Source of the DNA: Acetobacteraceae bacterium
Lineage (GTDB): Bacteria > Pseudomonadota > Alphaproteobacteria > Acetobacterales > Acetobacteraceae
Length of the DNA: 14,443 bases
Assembly (NCBI GenBank): GCA_027306955.1
Contig: DAHUXX010000150.1
Span: 1-14,443 of the forward strand
Reading direction: 5' to 3'
Below the pieces are notes generated by a model. That model did no database searches, was not told the DNA's origin, and saw nothing but the letters and a program-made list of their open reading frames with translations. Within the stretch, counting starts at the first letter, position 1. Each line of letters starts with the position of its first letter. Made by a program: the position numbers and the translations under genes. Below are positions 1 to 7,403 of the stretch, piece by piece.

Positions 1-208
1 GTGCCGTCCCCGTTGCCGGGGGCGCGGTGCGCTCTTACCGCACCGTTTCACCCTTGCCGGCGGCTTGCGGCGCCGGCGGTCTGTTCTCTGTGGCACTTTC
101 CCTGGGGTCGCCCCCGCCGGACGTTATCCGGCACCGTCGTCACGTGGAGCCCGGACTTTCCTCTCCCGGCTCGCGCCGGCAGCGGCCGTCCGGCCGTCTG
201 GCATTGCT
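1..208 (-). ncRNA. rnpB: RNase P RNA, 5' half (cut by window edge)
   Basis: This is the catalytic RNA of ribonuclease P, which cuts the 5' leader from pre-tRNAs. On the minus strand, positions 163-146 read GAGGAAAGTCCGGGCTCC, the near-invariant 5' P4 core of bacterial RNase P RNA. Positions 54-24 read as AGGGTGAAACGGTGCGGTAA followed by GAGCGCACCGC, the conserved core of type A RNase P RNAs. Positions 92-79 carry the ACAGAGAACAGACC element. The 5' end is estimated from the P1 strand (GCCAG, 202-198) by analogy with E. coli and may be off by several bases. The RNA is usually near 400 nt, so roughly the 3' half, including the second P4 strand, lies left of the window. It starts only about 25 bases after the stop of the upstream MFS gene. 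Confidence 0.95.
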
Positions 209-237
209 GAGATGCCCCTGCTTGCCGTCCGCGTCAA
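209..237 (-). promoter_or_regulatory. possible rnpB promoter overlapping the MFS stop codon
   Basis: On the minus strand a TTGACG hexamer at 237-232, five of six matches to a sigma-70 -35 box, overlaps the stop codon of the upstream MFS gene. Seventeen bases further is CATCTC (214-209), a poor -10 match but placed correctly for a transcript starting at the expected rnpB 5' end near 202-208. Position is the main argument. The -10 is weak, so rnpB may also be processed from read-through transcripts. Confidence 0.35.
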
Positions 238-1454
238 CCGGCCCGCTGGGCTGCGGTTTCCTGGCTGGCGGCGGCGTCGCGCGTACTCGGCCGCGCCGCG
301 GGCTCGTCGCGGAAGCTCCAGGCATAGACGGCGAGGTAGGCGGCCTGGAACCCCGCCGCGAGCAGGAAGGGCGCGCGAACATAGCCGGCCTCGAACAGCG
401 CCCCGGCGATGGCCGGCCCCGCCACGCGCGGCAAGGCCAGGCTGATCGCGTTGAGCGACGCGGCCCAGCCCATCCGGCCCTCACCGCCAAGGCCGATGCT
501 GAGCGCCTGGCGCGTGCCGTTGGTGCCGCGGTTGCAGAGCGAGCGCAGCACCGTCAGCGCCGCCGCCGAGGCGAAGCCGGGCGCGAAGGGCAGGGCCAGC
601 AGCATCGCGAGCCCGCCGAGCCGCATGCCCACCACCACCGGCAGCGTCCCCAGCCGCTCGGCCAGCCGCGCCGCGAGCACCGAGGCCCCGGCCGCGGCGG
701 CGAAGCTCGCCGCGATCACCGGCCCGATGCTCGCCGGCCCATGGCCGAAGCGGATCGCGAACCAGTAGGCGAGCAGCGGTCCGGTCAACCCGGTGCCGAC
801 GCCGAGCAGCATGTTGGCAAAGGCGAGACGGCGCAGCTTGCGCCGCTGCGCCGCGGTGGCGGCAGCCGGCGCGCGGTGCGGCACGGCTGCTCGCGCGACG
901 TCCGGCAACCCGGCGACGATGGCCGCGCCGGCGAGGCTCGCGAAGAAGGCGAAGACGAAGACCAGGCGCATCGGGCTTGCGGCGGCGAGCAGCCCGCCCG
1001 CGGCCATGCCGAGGAACCCGGCGGCGGAGTTGCGCGCGAACTGCCGCCGGCGCGTCTCCGGCGGCGTGAGGTCGGCGAGCCAGGCCTGTTCGACCGGCGC
1101 GAAGGGTCCCGCCGCGCCGTTCGCGCCGCGCCCGTACTGGGCGATCAGGGTTGCGGCCACGAGAGTGAAGTCGCTGGCGGTCACCGCGAGGACGGCGGCC
1201 AGGGCCTGCAGGCCGTGATAGGCGAGCATCAGGCCACGCCGGCCGACGCGGTCGCTGAGCGGTCCGGCGATCGCGGTCATGGCGAGGCCCACGGCGAGCG
1301 CGCCCGCGAGGAGTGTCCCGATCGCACGCCCATCCCAGCCGAGCCCATGCAGGTACAGCGCGAAATCCACCGCCAGCGCGCCGTCCACCGTCGCGCGCAA
1401 CAGGCGCAGTCCGACCAGGCGGTCCGACGGACCCATGGTGCGCCGATCAGTCAT
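234..1454 (-). CDS. MFS transporter, paralogue of the MFS gene at 5503-6726
   Basis: A 406-residue integral membrane protein of the major facilitator superfamily, with about twelve hydrophobic segments expected. The loop between segments 2 and 3 carries the MFS motif A (GPLSDRVGRRG, residues 64-74). QYGRGANGAAGPF (106-118) and GPLLAYWFAIRF further on are shared almost exactly with the second MFS protein of this window, as is the C-terminal FRDEPAAR. The substrate cannot be told from sequence. Sugar, drug and metabolite exporters are all possible. The start ATG overlaps the 3' end of the hydrolase gene by 8 bases, implying translational coupling; an internal ATG at 1436 is an alternative start. 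It is the last protein gene before rnpB. Confidence 0.9.
   Translation of the reverse strand: MTDRRTMGPSDRLVGLRLLRATVDGALAVDFALYLHGLGWDGRAIGTLLAGALAVGLAMTAIAGPLSDRVGRRGLMLAYHGLQALAAVLAVTASDFTLVAATLIAQYGRGANGAAGPFAPVEQAWLADLTPPETRRRQFARNSAAGFLGMAAGGLLAAASPMRLVFVFAFFASLAGAAIVAGLPDVARAAVPHRAPAAATAAQRRKLRRLAFANMLLGVGTGLTGPLLAYWFAIRFGHGPASIGPVIAASFAAAAGASVLAARLAERLGTLPVVVGMRLGGLAMLLALPFAPGFASAAALTVLRSLCNRGTNGTRQALSIGLGGEGRMGWAASLNAISLALPRVAGPAIAGALFEAGYVRAPFLLAAGFQAAYLAVYAWSFRDEPAARPSTRDAAASQETAAQRAG
756..782. repeat. 27-base exact repeat, copy 1 (inside MFS gene)
   Basis: These 27 bases are identical to 5977-6003. Both copies lie at the same place in the two MFS genes, in the codons for GPLLAYWFA and neighbours. 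The flanking bases differ. This is shared ancestry of the two genes under strong protein constraint, or gene conversion, and not a mobile element. Confidence 0.85.
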
Positions 1455-2205
1455 GGGGCTCGAACAGCGCCTTGCCGGCCCGCGTCGCGATGTCGCCGCG
1501 GCGCGCGAGGCCGCGGAAGCGATGCGCCGCGTCCGCGATCGTCACCAGCCGCAGCGGCGCCGCCATGCCGTGCGCCTCGGCGGCGCGCGCCATCGCGCCG
1601 ACGAAATGGCTCGCGCGTTGCAACCTGGTGGTGCCCTGGGCGGCGTCGAGCGCGTCGGAACGGCGCAGCGACGGTCCGGCGTTGACGTCGCGCACGCCCA
1701 CCAGCGCCTGGCCGGGCACCGCGAGGAACGCCTCGGGCCGGAACGCGAGGTCCGGCCGTTCGGCGCACGCGCCGATGCCGTAGGGGAACGCAAGCGCCGG
1801 ATCGGGCAGCGTGTACCACCCCGCGGCGGAGGCGACGTAGCGCGCCACGCGGTCGGGATGCGCCATGACGAAGCGGTGCACGAACTGCGCGCCGCCGGAA
1901 TGGCCGAACAGGAACACCTTGCCCGGCGCGATCGCCCCCTGCGCCGCGAGCCGGTCGAGCAGCCGCAGCAGCGCCCGGTCGGCCGCGGGCCCGCGCCTGC
2001 CGAGCCGCTGGTAGTCCGGGAACGAATTGGCGCCGAAGTGCGGCACCACCAGTACGGTACCGTAATGGTCTGCCAACGGCGCGAAATGCTCGGCAATCTC
2101 GGCATCGTTCCGCGAGATGCCGTGCACCGCTACGAGGCAGGCCCCCCCTCGCGCCGCGGGGCTTGCGTGCAGCGCGAAGGGCAGGTCGGCGGCGACGGCG
2201 TTCAC
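1447..2205 (-). CDS. alpha/beta hydrolase (esterase/depolymerase-like)
   Basis: A 252-residue protein with an alpha/beta-hydrolase fold. The nucleophile elbow GHSGG (residues 101-105) puts the catalytic serine at S103. D173 (in VRDVNAG) and H228 (in ADAAHRF) are the likely acid and base. The early LVAVHGISRN stretch fits the oxyanion-hole strand. There is no signal peptide or membrane segment, so it should be cytoplasmic. It resembles small esterases annotated as PHB-depolymerase-like, but the substrate is unknown. The start is taken as GTG at 2205 because it overlaps the stop of the NTPase gene in a GTGA; no upstream ATG lies in frame after that gene. Its 3' end overlaps the MFS start by 8 bases, so NTPase, hydrolase and transporter are probably one unit. 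Confidence 0.85.
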   Translation of the reverse strand: MNAVAADLPFALHASPAARGGACLVAVHGISRNDAEIAEHFAPLADHYGTVLVVPHFGANSFPDYQRLGRRGPAADRALLRLLDRLAAQGAIAPGKVFLFGHSGGAQFVHRFVMAHPDRVARYVASAAGWYTLPDPALAFPYGIGACAERPDLAFRPEAFLAVPGQALVGVRDVNAGPSLRRSDALDAAQGTTRLQRASHFVGAMARAAEAHGMAAPLRLVTIADAAHRFRGLARRGDIATRAGKALFEPHD

Positions 2206-3272
2206 GCGGCGACGGGCTGGCGCAACCCGTCCACGAGGTCCCGCGCGAACCCGCCCTCGCACAGCACATCGAGCCGCAGCACCGGCACCGTGAGGGCCGC
2301 CGCCGCCTCGCGTGCCGCCAGCGGCGAGGCGGTCAGCAGGCCGCTGACCGCGACCACGTTGATGCCGCGCGCCTCCAGCCAGGCCACCCCCGCGCTGGCG
2401 CTCATCGCACTCTCGGCGGCATAGACCACCGCGTCCACCAGCTGGCCGAACCGCGCCGAGGCGAGCAGCGCCGCGGTCTCCTGCTGCAGCACGCCGTCCG
2501 CGATCTCGATCACGATCGCTTCCGCACCCGCCTGCGCGTGCCGCGCGATGGCCTGCGCCAGGATCGCCTCGATCTGCGCCACCGTGATTCCGAAAGTCGT
2601 GACGTAACCGAAATCGGTGAAATCGAGCACCGCGACGGCGCCGGCATCCACCACCGCCCAGCGGTCGCCGCCCGAGCCCGTGCCGGTCACCTTGGCCGCC
2701 GCTGGCCGCAGCCCCGCGGCGCGCAACCCACGCACCAGGCCGCAGACGGTGGTGGTCTTGCCGGTGTTCATCGAGCCGCCGACCGCCGCGATCACCGGCG
2801 GCCGCCGCGCGGGCGGCGCGAGCGGCGCCAACGCGAAGCGGCGCAGGTTGAGCGCCACGCCCTGCGCGTCGGTCGCGAGCCCGATCGGCGCGATCGCGGT
2901 CGCCTGGCGCACCTGCGGATGCCGGGCCGCGACCGCGGCCGCTACCCCGCCGCCGGCCACCAGGTGGCAGGGCTGCAGGCCAGAGGGCACATAGGCCTCG
3001 AACTGATCGGGAGCGTAACGATTGCCGTAGGCGACCAGGATCTCGTCGCCGGGCCACATCTTGGCGCGCCGCCCCGCCGCGTCCTCGAGGTGCTGGTGCT
3101 GGCCGAGCTGCTCGACGCGCGCGAGCACGATGTCGCCGGGCATCGGCGATGCGTCCGTGCGCAGCCCCGCGAGCTGGGCGAGGGGTGCGTGGCGGACCGT
3201 GTAGGCGCGCTTGGCGGCGGCGAAACGCGCGGCGACGCCGGCCGGATGGTCGATGCGGGTGAGCGATCCCAT
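2202..3272 (-). CDS. P-loop NTPase with an N-terminal accessory domain, function unknown
   Basis: A 356-residue cytoplasmic protein in two parts. Residues 1-155 form an unassigned domain with a probable small beta-barrel (PGDIVLARV at 45-53, then WPGDEILVAYGNRYAPDQFEA at 73-93, the best-defined motif). Residues 158-340 are a P-loop NTPase: Walker A G166-SMNT-GKT173, KVTGTGSGGD (194-203), and a Walker-B-like strand ending AIVIEIADG (252-260). The layout resembles the MobB/dethiobiotin-synthetase branch of SIMIBI NTPases. A relation to DUF1611 proteins is possible but the Walker A differs. The ATG at 3272 is chosen because AGGAG (3283-3279) sits six bases upstream; an in-frame extension to 3359 would overlap the kinase gene. 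The stop overlaps the hydrolase start in GTGA. Confidence 0.85.
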   Translation of the reverse strand: MGSLTRIDHPAGVAARFAAAKRAYTVRHAPLAQLAGLRTDASPMPGDIVLARVEQLGQHQHLEDAAGRRAKMWPGDEILVAYGNRYAPDQFEAYVPSGLQPCHLVAGGGVAAAVAARHPQVRQATAIAPIGLATDAQGVALNLRRFALAPLAPPARRPPVIAAVGGSMNTGKTTTVCGLVRGLRAAGLRPAAAKVTGTGSGGDRWAVVDAGAVAVLDFTDFGYVTTFGITVAQIEAILAQAIARHAQAGAEAIVIEIADGVLQQETAALLASARFGQLVDAVVYAAESAMSASAGVAWLEARGINVVAVSGLLTASPLAAREAAAALTVPVLRLDVLCEGGFARDLVDGLRQPVAA

Positions 3273-3278
3273 AGCGGG

Positions 3279-3283
3279 CTCCT
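3279..3283 (-). promoter_or_regulatory. ribosome binding site deciding the NTPase start
   Basis: AGGAG on the minus strand, six bases before the ATG at 3272. It is the reason for preferring this start over the in-frame one 87 bases upstream, which would overlap the end of the histidine kinase gene. Confidence 0.75.
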
Positions 3284-3315
3284 GGGTGTGTGTGCGGCGA
3301 CCATCCGTGCGCTGA

Positions 3316-3334
3316 CTGACGCGACGCTGACGCG
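3316..3334. promoter_or_regulatory. tandem direct repeat, candidate OmpR-family regulator site
   Basis: CTGACGCG occurs exactly twice, at 3316-3323 and 3327-3334, a start-to-start distance of 11 bases (one helical turn), preceded by a further CTGA at 3312. Winged-helix OmpR/PhoB-type regulators typically bind such head-to-tail repeats. The site lies in the 83-base gap between the kinase stop and the NTPase start, 44-62 bases before that start, and an OmpR-type regulator is encoded next door. Function is inferred from geometry and place only. Confidence 0.4.
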
Positions 3335-3355
3335 CCGGGACGAACCTGCAGGGCA

Positions 3356-4747
3356 TCAAAGCGGCGCGCTGGCCGCGAGCTCCAACCGGCAGATCGTGCC
3401 TCCGCCCGGTCGCGGCAGCAGCCGCACGGAGCCCGCGTGCAGATCCGCCACGCGCCGCACCAGCGCGAGCCCGATTCCCGCTCCCTGGCTGCCTTCACCG
3501 CGGCGGAACCGCTCGAACAGCCCGTCGGGTTCCGCTCCCGGCCCGTCGCCATCGTCCTCGACCACGACGCGCCGACCTTCCTCGACGCGCACCTCGACAT
3601 GCGTACCCTCGCGCGTGTGGCTGAGCGCGTTGGCGACGATGTTGCGCAGCGCTATCTCGATCAGCGCCGGATTGCCCTCGAGCGCGGTATCCGACGCGCC
3701 GACATCGAGGCCGATGGTCTGGTGTCGCGCCACCGCAACCGACGCCGCGTCCTCGCACACCCGCCGCGCGATCGCCGCGAGATCCACCGGCCCGCGCGCG
3801 CTCGCCGCCTGGCTTTGCGCGAATTTCAGCAATTCGTCGACCAGTGTCGCGAGCCGGTCGATCTCCGCCGTGATCTGCGCCCGCCGCGACCCGCGCGGCA
3901 GCGTGTCCGCCTCCAGCCGCAGCACCGCGAGCGGCGTGCGCAGCTCGTGCGCGACATCGGCGGTGAACGCCTCGAGCGTGGTGATGGCGCGCGCAATCGC
4001 CGCCAGCATCGTGTTCATCGCGGTCGCGAGGTCGACCACCTCGCGCGGTCCGGCCGGAACCGCAAGGCGCTGCATGCGCGCGCCAGAGGCCGCCGCCTCG
4101 CCGATGCGCAGCGCCGCATCGGCGGTGCGGCGCAGCTCGGCGACGGTCGAGCGGATGGCGAAGAACATCGCCAGCATCAGCGCCGGCAGCAGCACCCCGA
4201 GCGGCAGCGCCACATGGTCCTTGATCTCGTCGCCGATGACGCCGAACGCGAGCCCCGCGGGGTCGCCGCGCATCAGGACCTGCACCCACAGCTTGCGCCG
4301 CCCGCGCACGACCCGGTCGGTGAGCAGCCAGGCGCGCGGCGCGGCTCCATGCGGTCGCGGCAGGGCATCGAAGGATTCCGTGAGCTCGCTCGCGGTCTCT
4401 TCCGGATGGACCGGGTTCGGCCGTTCGGGCGGCGGCAGCAGCGAAGCATTGGCCTCCGCGAGCAGCTGCTGGCGCGACAGCACCCGCCGGTTGAACACGC
4501 GGAAAGCGTAGTTGGCGGGATAGTTCTGGTAGGGCGCGAGACGAGCGGGATCGCGGTGGTTCCAGATCGCCTGCGCCACCGCTTCCGCCTGCTTGCGCAG
4601 TGCGTTCTCGCGCAGATAGGCGGTGTCGAGTCCGTACCGGAGGGTGAAGAAGAGCAGCAGCGCGATCGCGGCGAAAACGCTGGCGACCGCCATGCGCAGC
4701 AGCAGGCTGGTGCCGAGCCCGATCGGACGGCGGGTGGGTCCAGTCAT
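3356..4747 (-). CDS. membrane sensor histidine kinase
   Basis: A 463-residue inner-membrane sensor kinase. Segment one is at residues 13-36, a periplasmic sensor of about 140 residues follows, and segment two is at 180-198. A HAMP-like linker leads into the HisKA domain with phospho-acceptor H267 in DVAHELRTPL. The ATPase domain has an N box (N369, N373), a G1 box VEDDGDGPG (396-404), an F box FERF (411-414) and a G2 box GAGIGLAL (422-429), so it looks catalytically complete. The order resembles QseC/TctE-type kinases of the OmpR/EnvZ group. The periplasmic part is proline-rich around 103-115 and shows no recognisable ligand fold. Its ATG overlaps the regulator stop in ATGA, so the two are co-translated partners. 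The signal is unknown. Confidence 0.93.
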   Translation of the reverse strand: MTGPTRRPIGLGTSLLLRMAVASVFAAIALLLFFTLRYGLDTAYLRENALRKQAEAVAQAIWNHRDPARLAPYQNYPANYAFRVFNRRVLSRQQLLAEANASLLPPPERPNPVHPEETASELTESFDALPRPHGAAPRAWLLTDRVVRGRRKLWVQVLMRGDPAGLAFGVIGDEIKDHVALPLGVLLPALMLAMFFAIRSTVAELRRTADAALRIGEAAASGARMQRLAVPAGPREVVDLATAMNTMLAAIARAITTLEAFTADVAHELRTPLAVLRLEADTLPRGSRRAQITAEIDRLATLVDELLKFAQSQAASARGPVDLAAIARRVCEDAASVAVARHQTIGLDVGASDTALEGNPALIEIALRNIVANALSHTREGTHVEVRVEEGRRVVVEDDGDGPGAEPDGLFERFRRGEGSQGAGIGLALVRRVADLHAGSVRLLPRPGGGTICRLELAASAPL

Positions 4748-5418
4748 GTCGTTTCCGTCAGGATATAGCCGATGCCGCGCAAGGCAGTGATCTCGATCCC
4801 GGCATCCGTCGTCGCGAGCCGGCGGCGCAGGCGCGAGACCACGGCCTCGACCGCGTTGGGCGTCACCGCGTCGTCGAACGAATAGACCGCTTGCTCCAGC
4901 GCCTCGCGCCGCAGCACGTGTCCCTTGCGCGCGAGCAGCGCTGCCAGCACCGCGAGCTCGCGCCGCGGCAGCTCCACCTTCTCGCCGCCGACCTCGAGCT
5001 CGCCCGCCTCGGGGTCGAGGCTGGCGCGGCCCGCAACGAGCCGCTTCGGCGCCAGCGTCGGCGCGCGGCGACGCACCGCGCGGATCCGCGCCAGCAGTTC
5101 CTCCACCGAGAACGGCTTGACCAGGTAATCGTCCGCTCCCGCGTCGAGCGCCTTCACCCGCGCATCCACAGCGCCGCGCGCGGTGATCACCAGCACCGGC
5201 ACGTTGGCGCCACGCGCGCGCATCCGCGCCAGCAGCGTCTGGCCGTCGCCGTCGGGCAGCGAGAGGTCGAGCAGAACCACGTCGAACGAGGCGACCGCGA
5301 GCGCCGCCTCGGCCTCGGCGATGCTGGCCACACTGTCCACCGTCAGCCCTGCCTCATGCAGGTGCCGCGCGATCAGGCTGGCGAGCCGGACATTGTCCTC
5401 GATGACGAGCAGGCGCAC
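4744..5418 (-). CDS. OmpR/PhoB-family response regulator
   Basis: A 224-residue DNA-binding response regulator. The receiver domain (1-115) has the acidic pocket E7-D8, phospho-acceptor D51 (VVLLDLSLPDGDG), T79 and K101 (LVKPFS), all intact. Residues 125-222 form a winged-helix Trans_reg_C domain, with the recognition-helix region TPNAVEAVVSRLRRRL and the C-terminal hairpin ALRGIGYIL. The start is GTG with GGAGA at 5427-5423 just upstream. The adjoining kinase is the evident partner. The 84 bases before it separate it from the MFS gene, so it probably has its own promoter, though no convincing one was seen. Likely targets are its own operon and the NTPase-hydrolase-MFS genes downstream. Confidence 0.95.
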   Translation of the reverse strand: MRLLVIEDNVRLASLIARHLHEAGLTVDSVASIAEAEAALAVASFDVVLLDLSLPDGDGQTLLARMRARGANVPVLVITARGAVDARVKALDAGADDYLVKPFSVEELLARIRAVRRRAPTLAPKRLVAGRASLDPEAGELEVGGEKVELPRRELAVLAALLARKGHVLRREALEQAVYSFDDAVTPNAVEAVVSRLRRRLATTDAGIEITALRGIGYILTETT

Positions 5419-5502
5419 GCGATCTCCACGCAGGATGGTTTTCGGCCGCGAACGGAACGACCGGCTGGCGGCTTTGGCCCCGCCCCGGCTTGCAGGCCGC
5501 TT

Positions 5503-6726
5503 TCAACCCGCGCGGGCAGCAGGCTCGTCGCGAAAGCCGAGACCAAAAACGAGAACATATCCGCCCTGCAACGCCGCCGCGATCAGGAACGGCAGCGCGA
5601 ACGCTCCGGTATCGAACAGGATTCCGGCAAGAATTGGCCCAAGCGCTCGCGGCACCTGCACCGAGATCGCGTTGACCGAGGCCGCGAATCCGCGCCGCTC
5701 CGCCCGCACCAGGCCCATGGTGAAGGCGCTGCGCGCGCCCACCGTGCCGCGGTTGAACAGCGAGCGCGCCAGGTAAAGCGCGGCCGCGACCAGGAAATTC
5801 GGCGAAAACGGCAGAGCGAGCAGCATCAGGAGGCCCAGCACGCGGCTCGCCACCACGGTGCGCACCAGGCCAAAGCGCGCCGCGAGATTGCCGGTGAGAA
5901 ACGTGATCCCCGCGGTCGCGACGAAACTCGCCGCCATCACCGGCCCGATCTCCTCCGGCGTCGCGCCGAACCGCACCGCGAACCAGTAGGCGAGCAGCGG
6001 TCCCGAGAGCCCGATCCCCGCCCCCTGCAGCGCGTTGGCGAGTGCCAGCTTCGCCAGCATCCGGTTCTCCCGGTGCACCACCGCGGAGGGTGTCGCGGGC
6101 GGCGGTGGCAGCTCCGGGTCGGGAATCGGCAGCAGCAACGCGGCGCTGATCACCGCCCCCGCGGCCACCACCAGGAACTGCCCCTGCGCCGCGATCTCCC
6201 AGCCCGGCGGCAGCATCGCCAGCAGCGAACCGAGCCCCATGCCGAGAAACCCCATCGCCGCGTTGAGGCTGAAGCTCTGCCCGCCCTCTTCCTGCCCGCC
6301 GAGCGCCGCGAGCCAGGACTGCTCCACCGGCCCGAACGGCCCCGCGACCCCGTTCGCCCCGCGCCCGTACTGGCCCACGAACGCGGCGAGGGCGAGCACC
6401 GCGACCGAGGGATGCCACGCGGCGAGCACCGCCGTGATCGCGTGCGCCACCTCGAAGCCGACGAGCATCGCGCGTCGCCCGATGCGGTCCGAGAGCGGCC
6501 CGGAGAGCCCGGTGAGCACCACGCCGCCGCCGAGCGCCGCCGCGAGCAACGTGCCGATCGCCGCCGCCGACCAGCCGAGCGCGTGCAGTTGCAGCGTGAA
6601 GGCCACCGCCATCAGCCCCTGGCCGATGCTGCGCACGAAACGCGTGCCGATGAGCAGGTTGCGCCCGCCGATCAGCTCGCGGGGAACAAGCTCGAGTGGG
6701 AGCGCTTCTCGTCTCGCCTGCGTCAT
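5503..6726 (-). CDS. MFS transporter, paralogue of the MFS gene at 234-1454
   Basis: A 407-residue major facilitator protein with about twelve membrane segments. Motif A is at residues 76-86 (GPLSDRIGRRA). QYGRGANGVAGPFGPVEQSW (119-138) and GPLLAYWFAVRF match its paralogue across the window nearly residue for residue. The substrate is unknown. The start ATG shares one base with the amidase stop (TGATG), a tight coupling that ties expression to the amidase and djlA. Position after a muramyl-peptide amidase could suggest export or uptake of a cell-wall fragment, but MFS members of this type are not known by me to do so; this is only a contextual guess. Confidence 0.9.
   Translation of the reverse strand: MTQARREALPLELVPRELIGGRNLLIGTRFVRSIGQGLMAVAFTLQLHALGWSAAAIGTLLAAALGGGVVLTGLSGPLSDRIGRRAMLVGFEVAHAITAVLAAWHPSVAVLALAAFVGQYGRGANGVAGPFGPVEQSWLAALGGQEEGGQSFSLNAAMGFLGMGLGSLLAMLPPGWEIAAQGQFLVVAAGAVISAALLLPIPDPELPPPPATPSAVVHRENRMLAKLALANALQGAGIGLSGPLLAYWFAVRFGATPEEIGPVMAASFVATAGITFLTGNLAARFGLVRTVVASRVLGLLMLLALPFSPNFLVAAALYLARSLFNRGTVGARSAFTMGLVRAERRGFAASVNAISVQVPRALGPILAGILFDTGAFALPFLIAAALQGGYVLVFGLGFRDEPAARAG
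5977..6003. repeat. 27-base exact repeat, copy 2 (inside MFS gene)
   Basis: Identical to 756-782 and located at the equivalent codons of the paralogous MFS gene. Shorter identities recur elsewhere, for example CCGCGCCCGTACTGG in the QYGRG codons of both genes. Confidence 0.85.
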
Positions 6727-7403
6727 CACCCCGTCTGCATCGCCGCCAGCACCGCGGTGAGGCGCGCGCGCGTCTGGGCGTCCGCCTCGCCGGTCACCGC
6801 CTCCTGCCGCCAGTGGCGCTGGAAGGCGCGCAGCAGCGTAGGCAGGTCGAGGTCGGTGCGGTAGCCGATGGCCGCAAGCGTGCCCCGCACGGATCGCGGG
6901 TCGACCGGCCGGCACGCCTCGCGTGGCCAGACACCGATCCCCTGTGCCGCGAGTCCGCGCCAGTCGAACATCTCGCCCGGATCCTCCTTGCGATCCGGCG
7001 CGATATCCGAATGCGCCAGCACGTCGCGCGCCGCGATCGGATGGCGCATGAGAATCCCGCGGCACAGCTCGGCCACGGCCTGCATCTGCGCGGCGGGGAA
7101 CGGCAGATACCGGTGCTCGTGTCCGGGATTGACGATCTCGATCCCGATCGAGCGCGCATTCAGCGCCGTTTCCCCGCGCCAGAAGGAGGTGCCGGCATGC
7201 CAGGCCCGCCGCGATTCATCCACCAGCCGCCAGACCGTCCCGTCCTCCTCGACGAGATAATGCGAGGAGACCTCGGCCTCGGGATTGCACAGCCGGTCGA
7301 GCGCGGCTTCAGCCGTTTTCATCCCCGTATAATGCAGGATCAGGAACGAGACCGGGCCGTTGCGTTCGTCGTGGTTGGGGCTCGCCCGCTCCCGCAGCCT
7401 CAC
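6726..7403 (-). CDS. N-acetylmuramoyl-L-alanine amidase (AmpD/AmiD type)
   Basis: A 225-residue zinc amidase that cleaves the bond between N-acetylmuramic acid and L-alanine in peptidoglycan fragments. The Amidase_2 domain spans about residues 15-150. Zinc ligands are H24 (LHYTG), H131 (AHSDIAP) and D141 (KEDPG); the catalytic glutamate is probably E89 (IGIEIVN) and K139 matches the AmpD active-site lysine. Residues 165-222 resemble a peptidoglycan-binding domain (LLRAFQRHW). This two-domain order is that of E. coli AmiD, but there is no signal peptide or lipobox, so a cytoplasmic recycling role like AmpD is likelier. GTG at 7403 overlaps the djlA stop (GTGA), and the sequence from it (RLRERASPNHDER) is the usual family N-terminus. 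Confidence 0.93.
   Translation of the reverse strand: MRLRERASPNHDERNGPVSFLILHYTGMKTAEAALDRLCNPEAEVSSHYLVEEDGTVWRLVDESRRAWHAGTSFWRGETALNARSIGIEIVNPGHEHRYLPFPAAQMQAVAELCRGILMRHPIAARDVLAHSDIAPDRKEDPGEMFDWRGLAAQGIGVWPREACRPVDPRSVRGTLAAIGYRTDLDLPTLLRAFQRHWRQEAVTGEADAQTRARLTAVLAAMQTG

Noticed and set aside
2202..3272. Assignment of the NTPase as DgcN (DUF1611 D-glutamate N-acetyltransferase)
   Set aside because: It would fit a D-glutamate theme, but the N-terminal domain and the Walker A differ from DUF1611 proteins as I remember them, so the function was not assigned.
2206..3600. In-frame upstream extension of the hydrolase to 3600
   Set aside because: The added residues are arginine/glycine-rich noise overlapping the NTPase and kinase. 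The GTG at 2205 gives the normal overlap and a complete hydrolase.
2163..4511. A 782-codon plus-strand frame across the kinase and NTPase genes
   Set aside because: It is composed mainly of R, S, A and P with no domain, and lies antisense to genes with complete kinase and P-loop motifs.
756..6003. The 27-base exact repeat as ends of a transposon or integrated element
   Set aside because: Both copies are inside equivalent codons of paralogous genes, in the same orientation, with no transposase or integrase between them.
4891..6864. A 657-codon plus-strand frame antisense to the regulator and MFS genes
   Set aside because: Low-complexity R/H/E/Q-rich translation. The minus-strand proteins are recognisable families.
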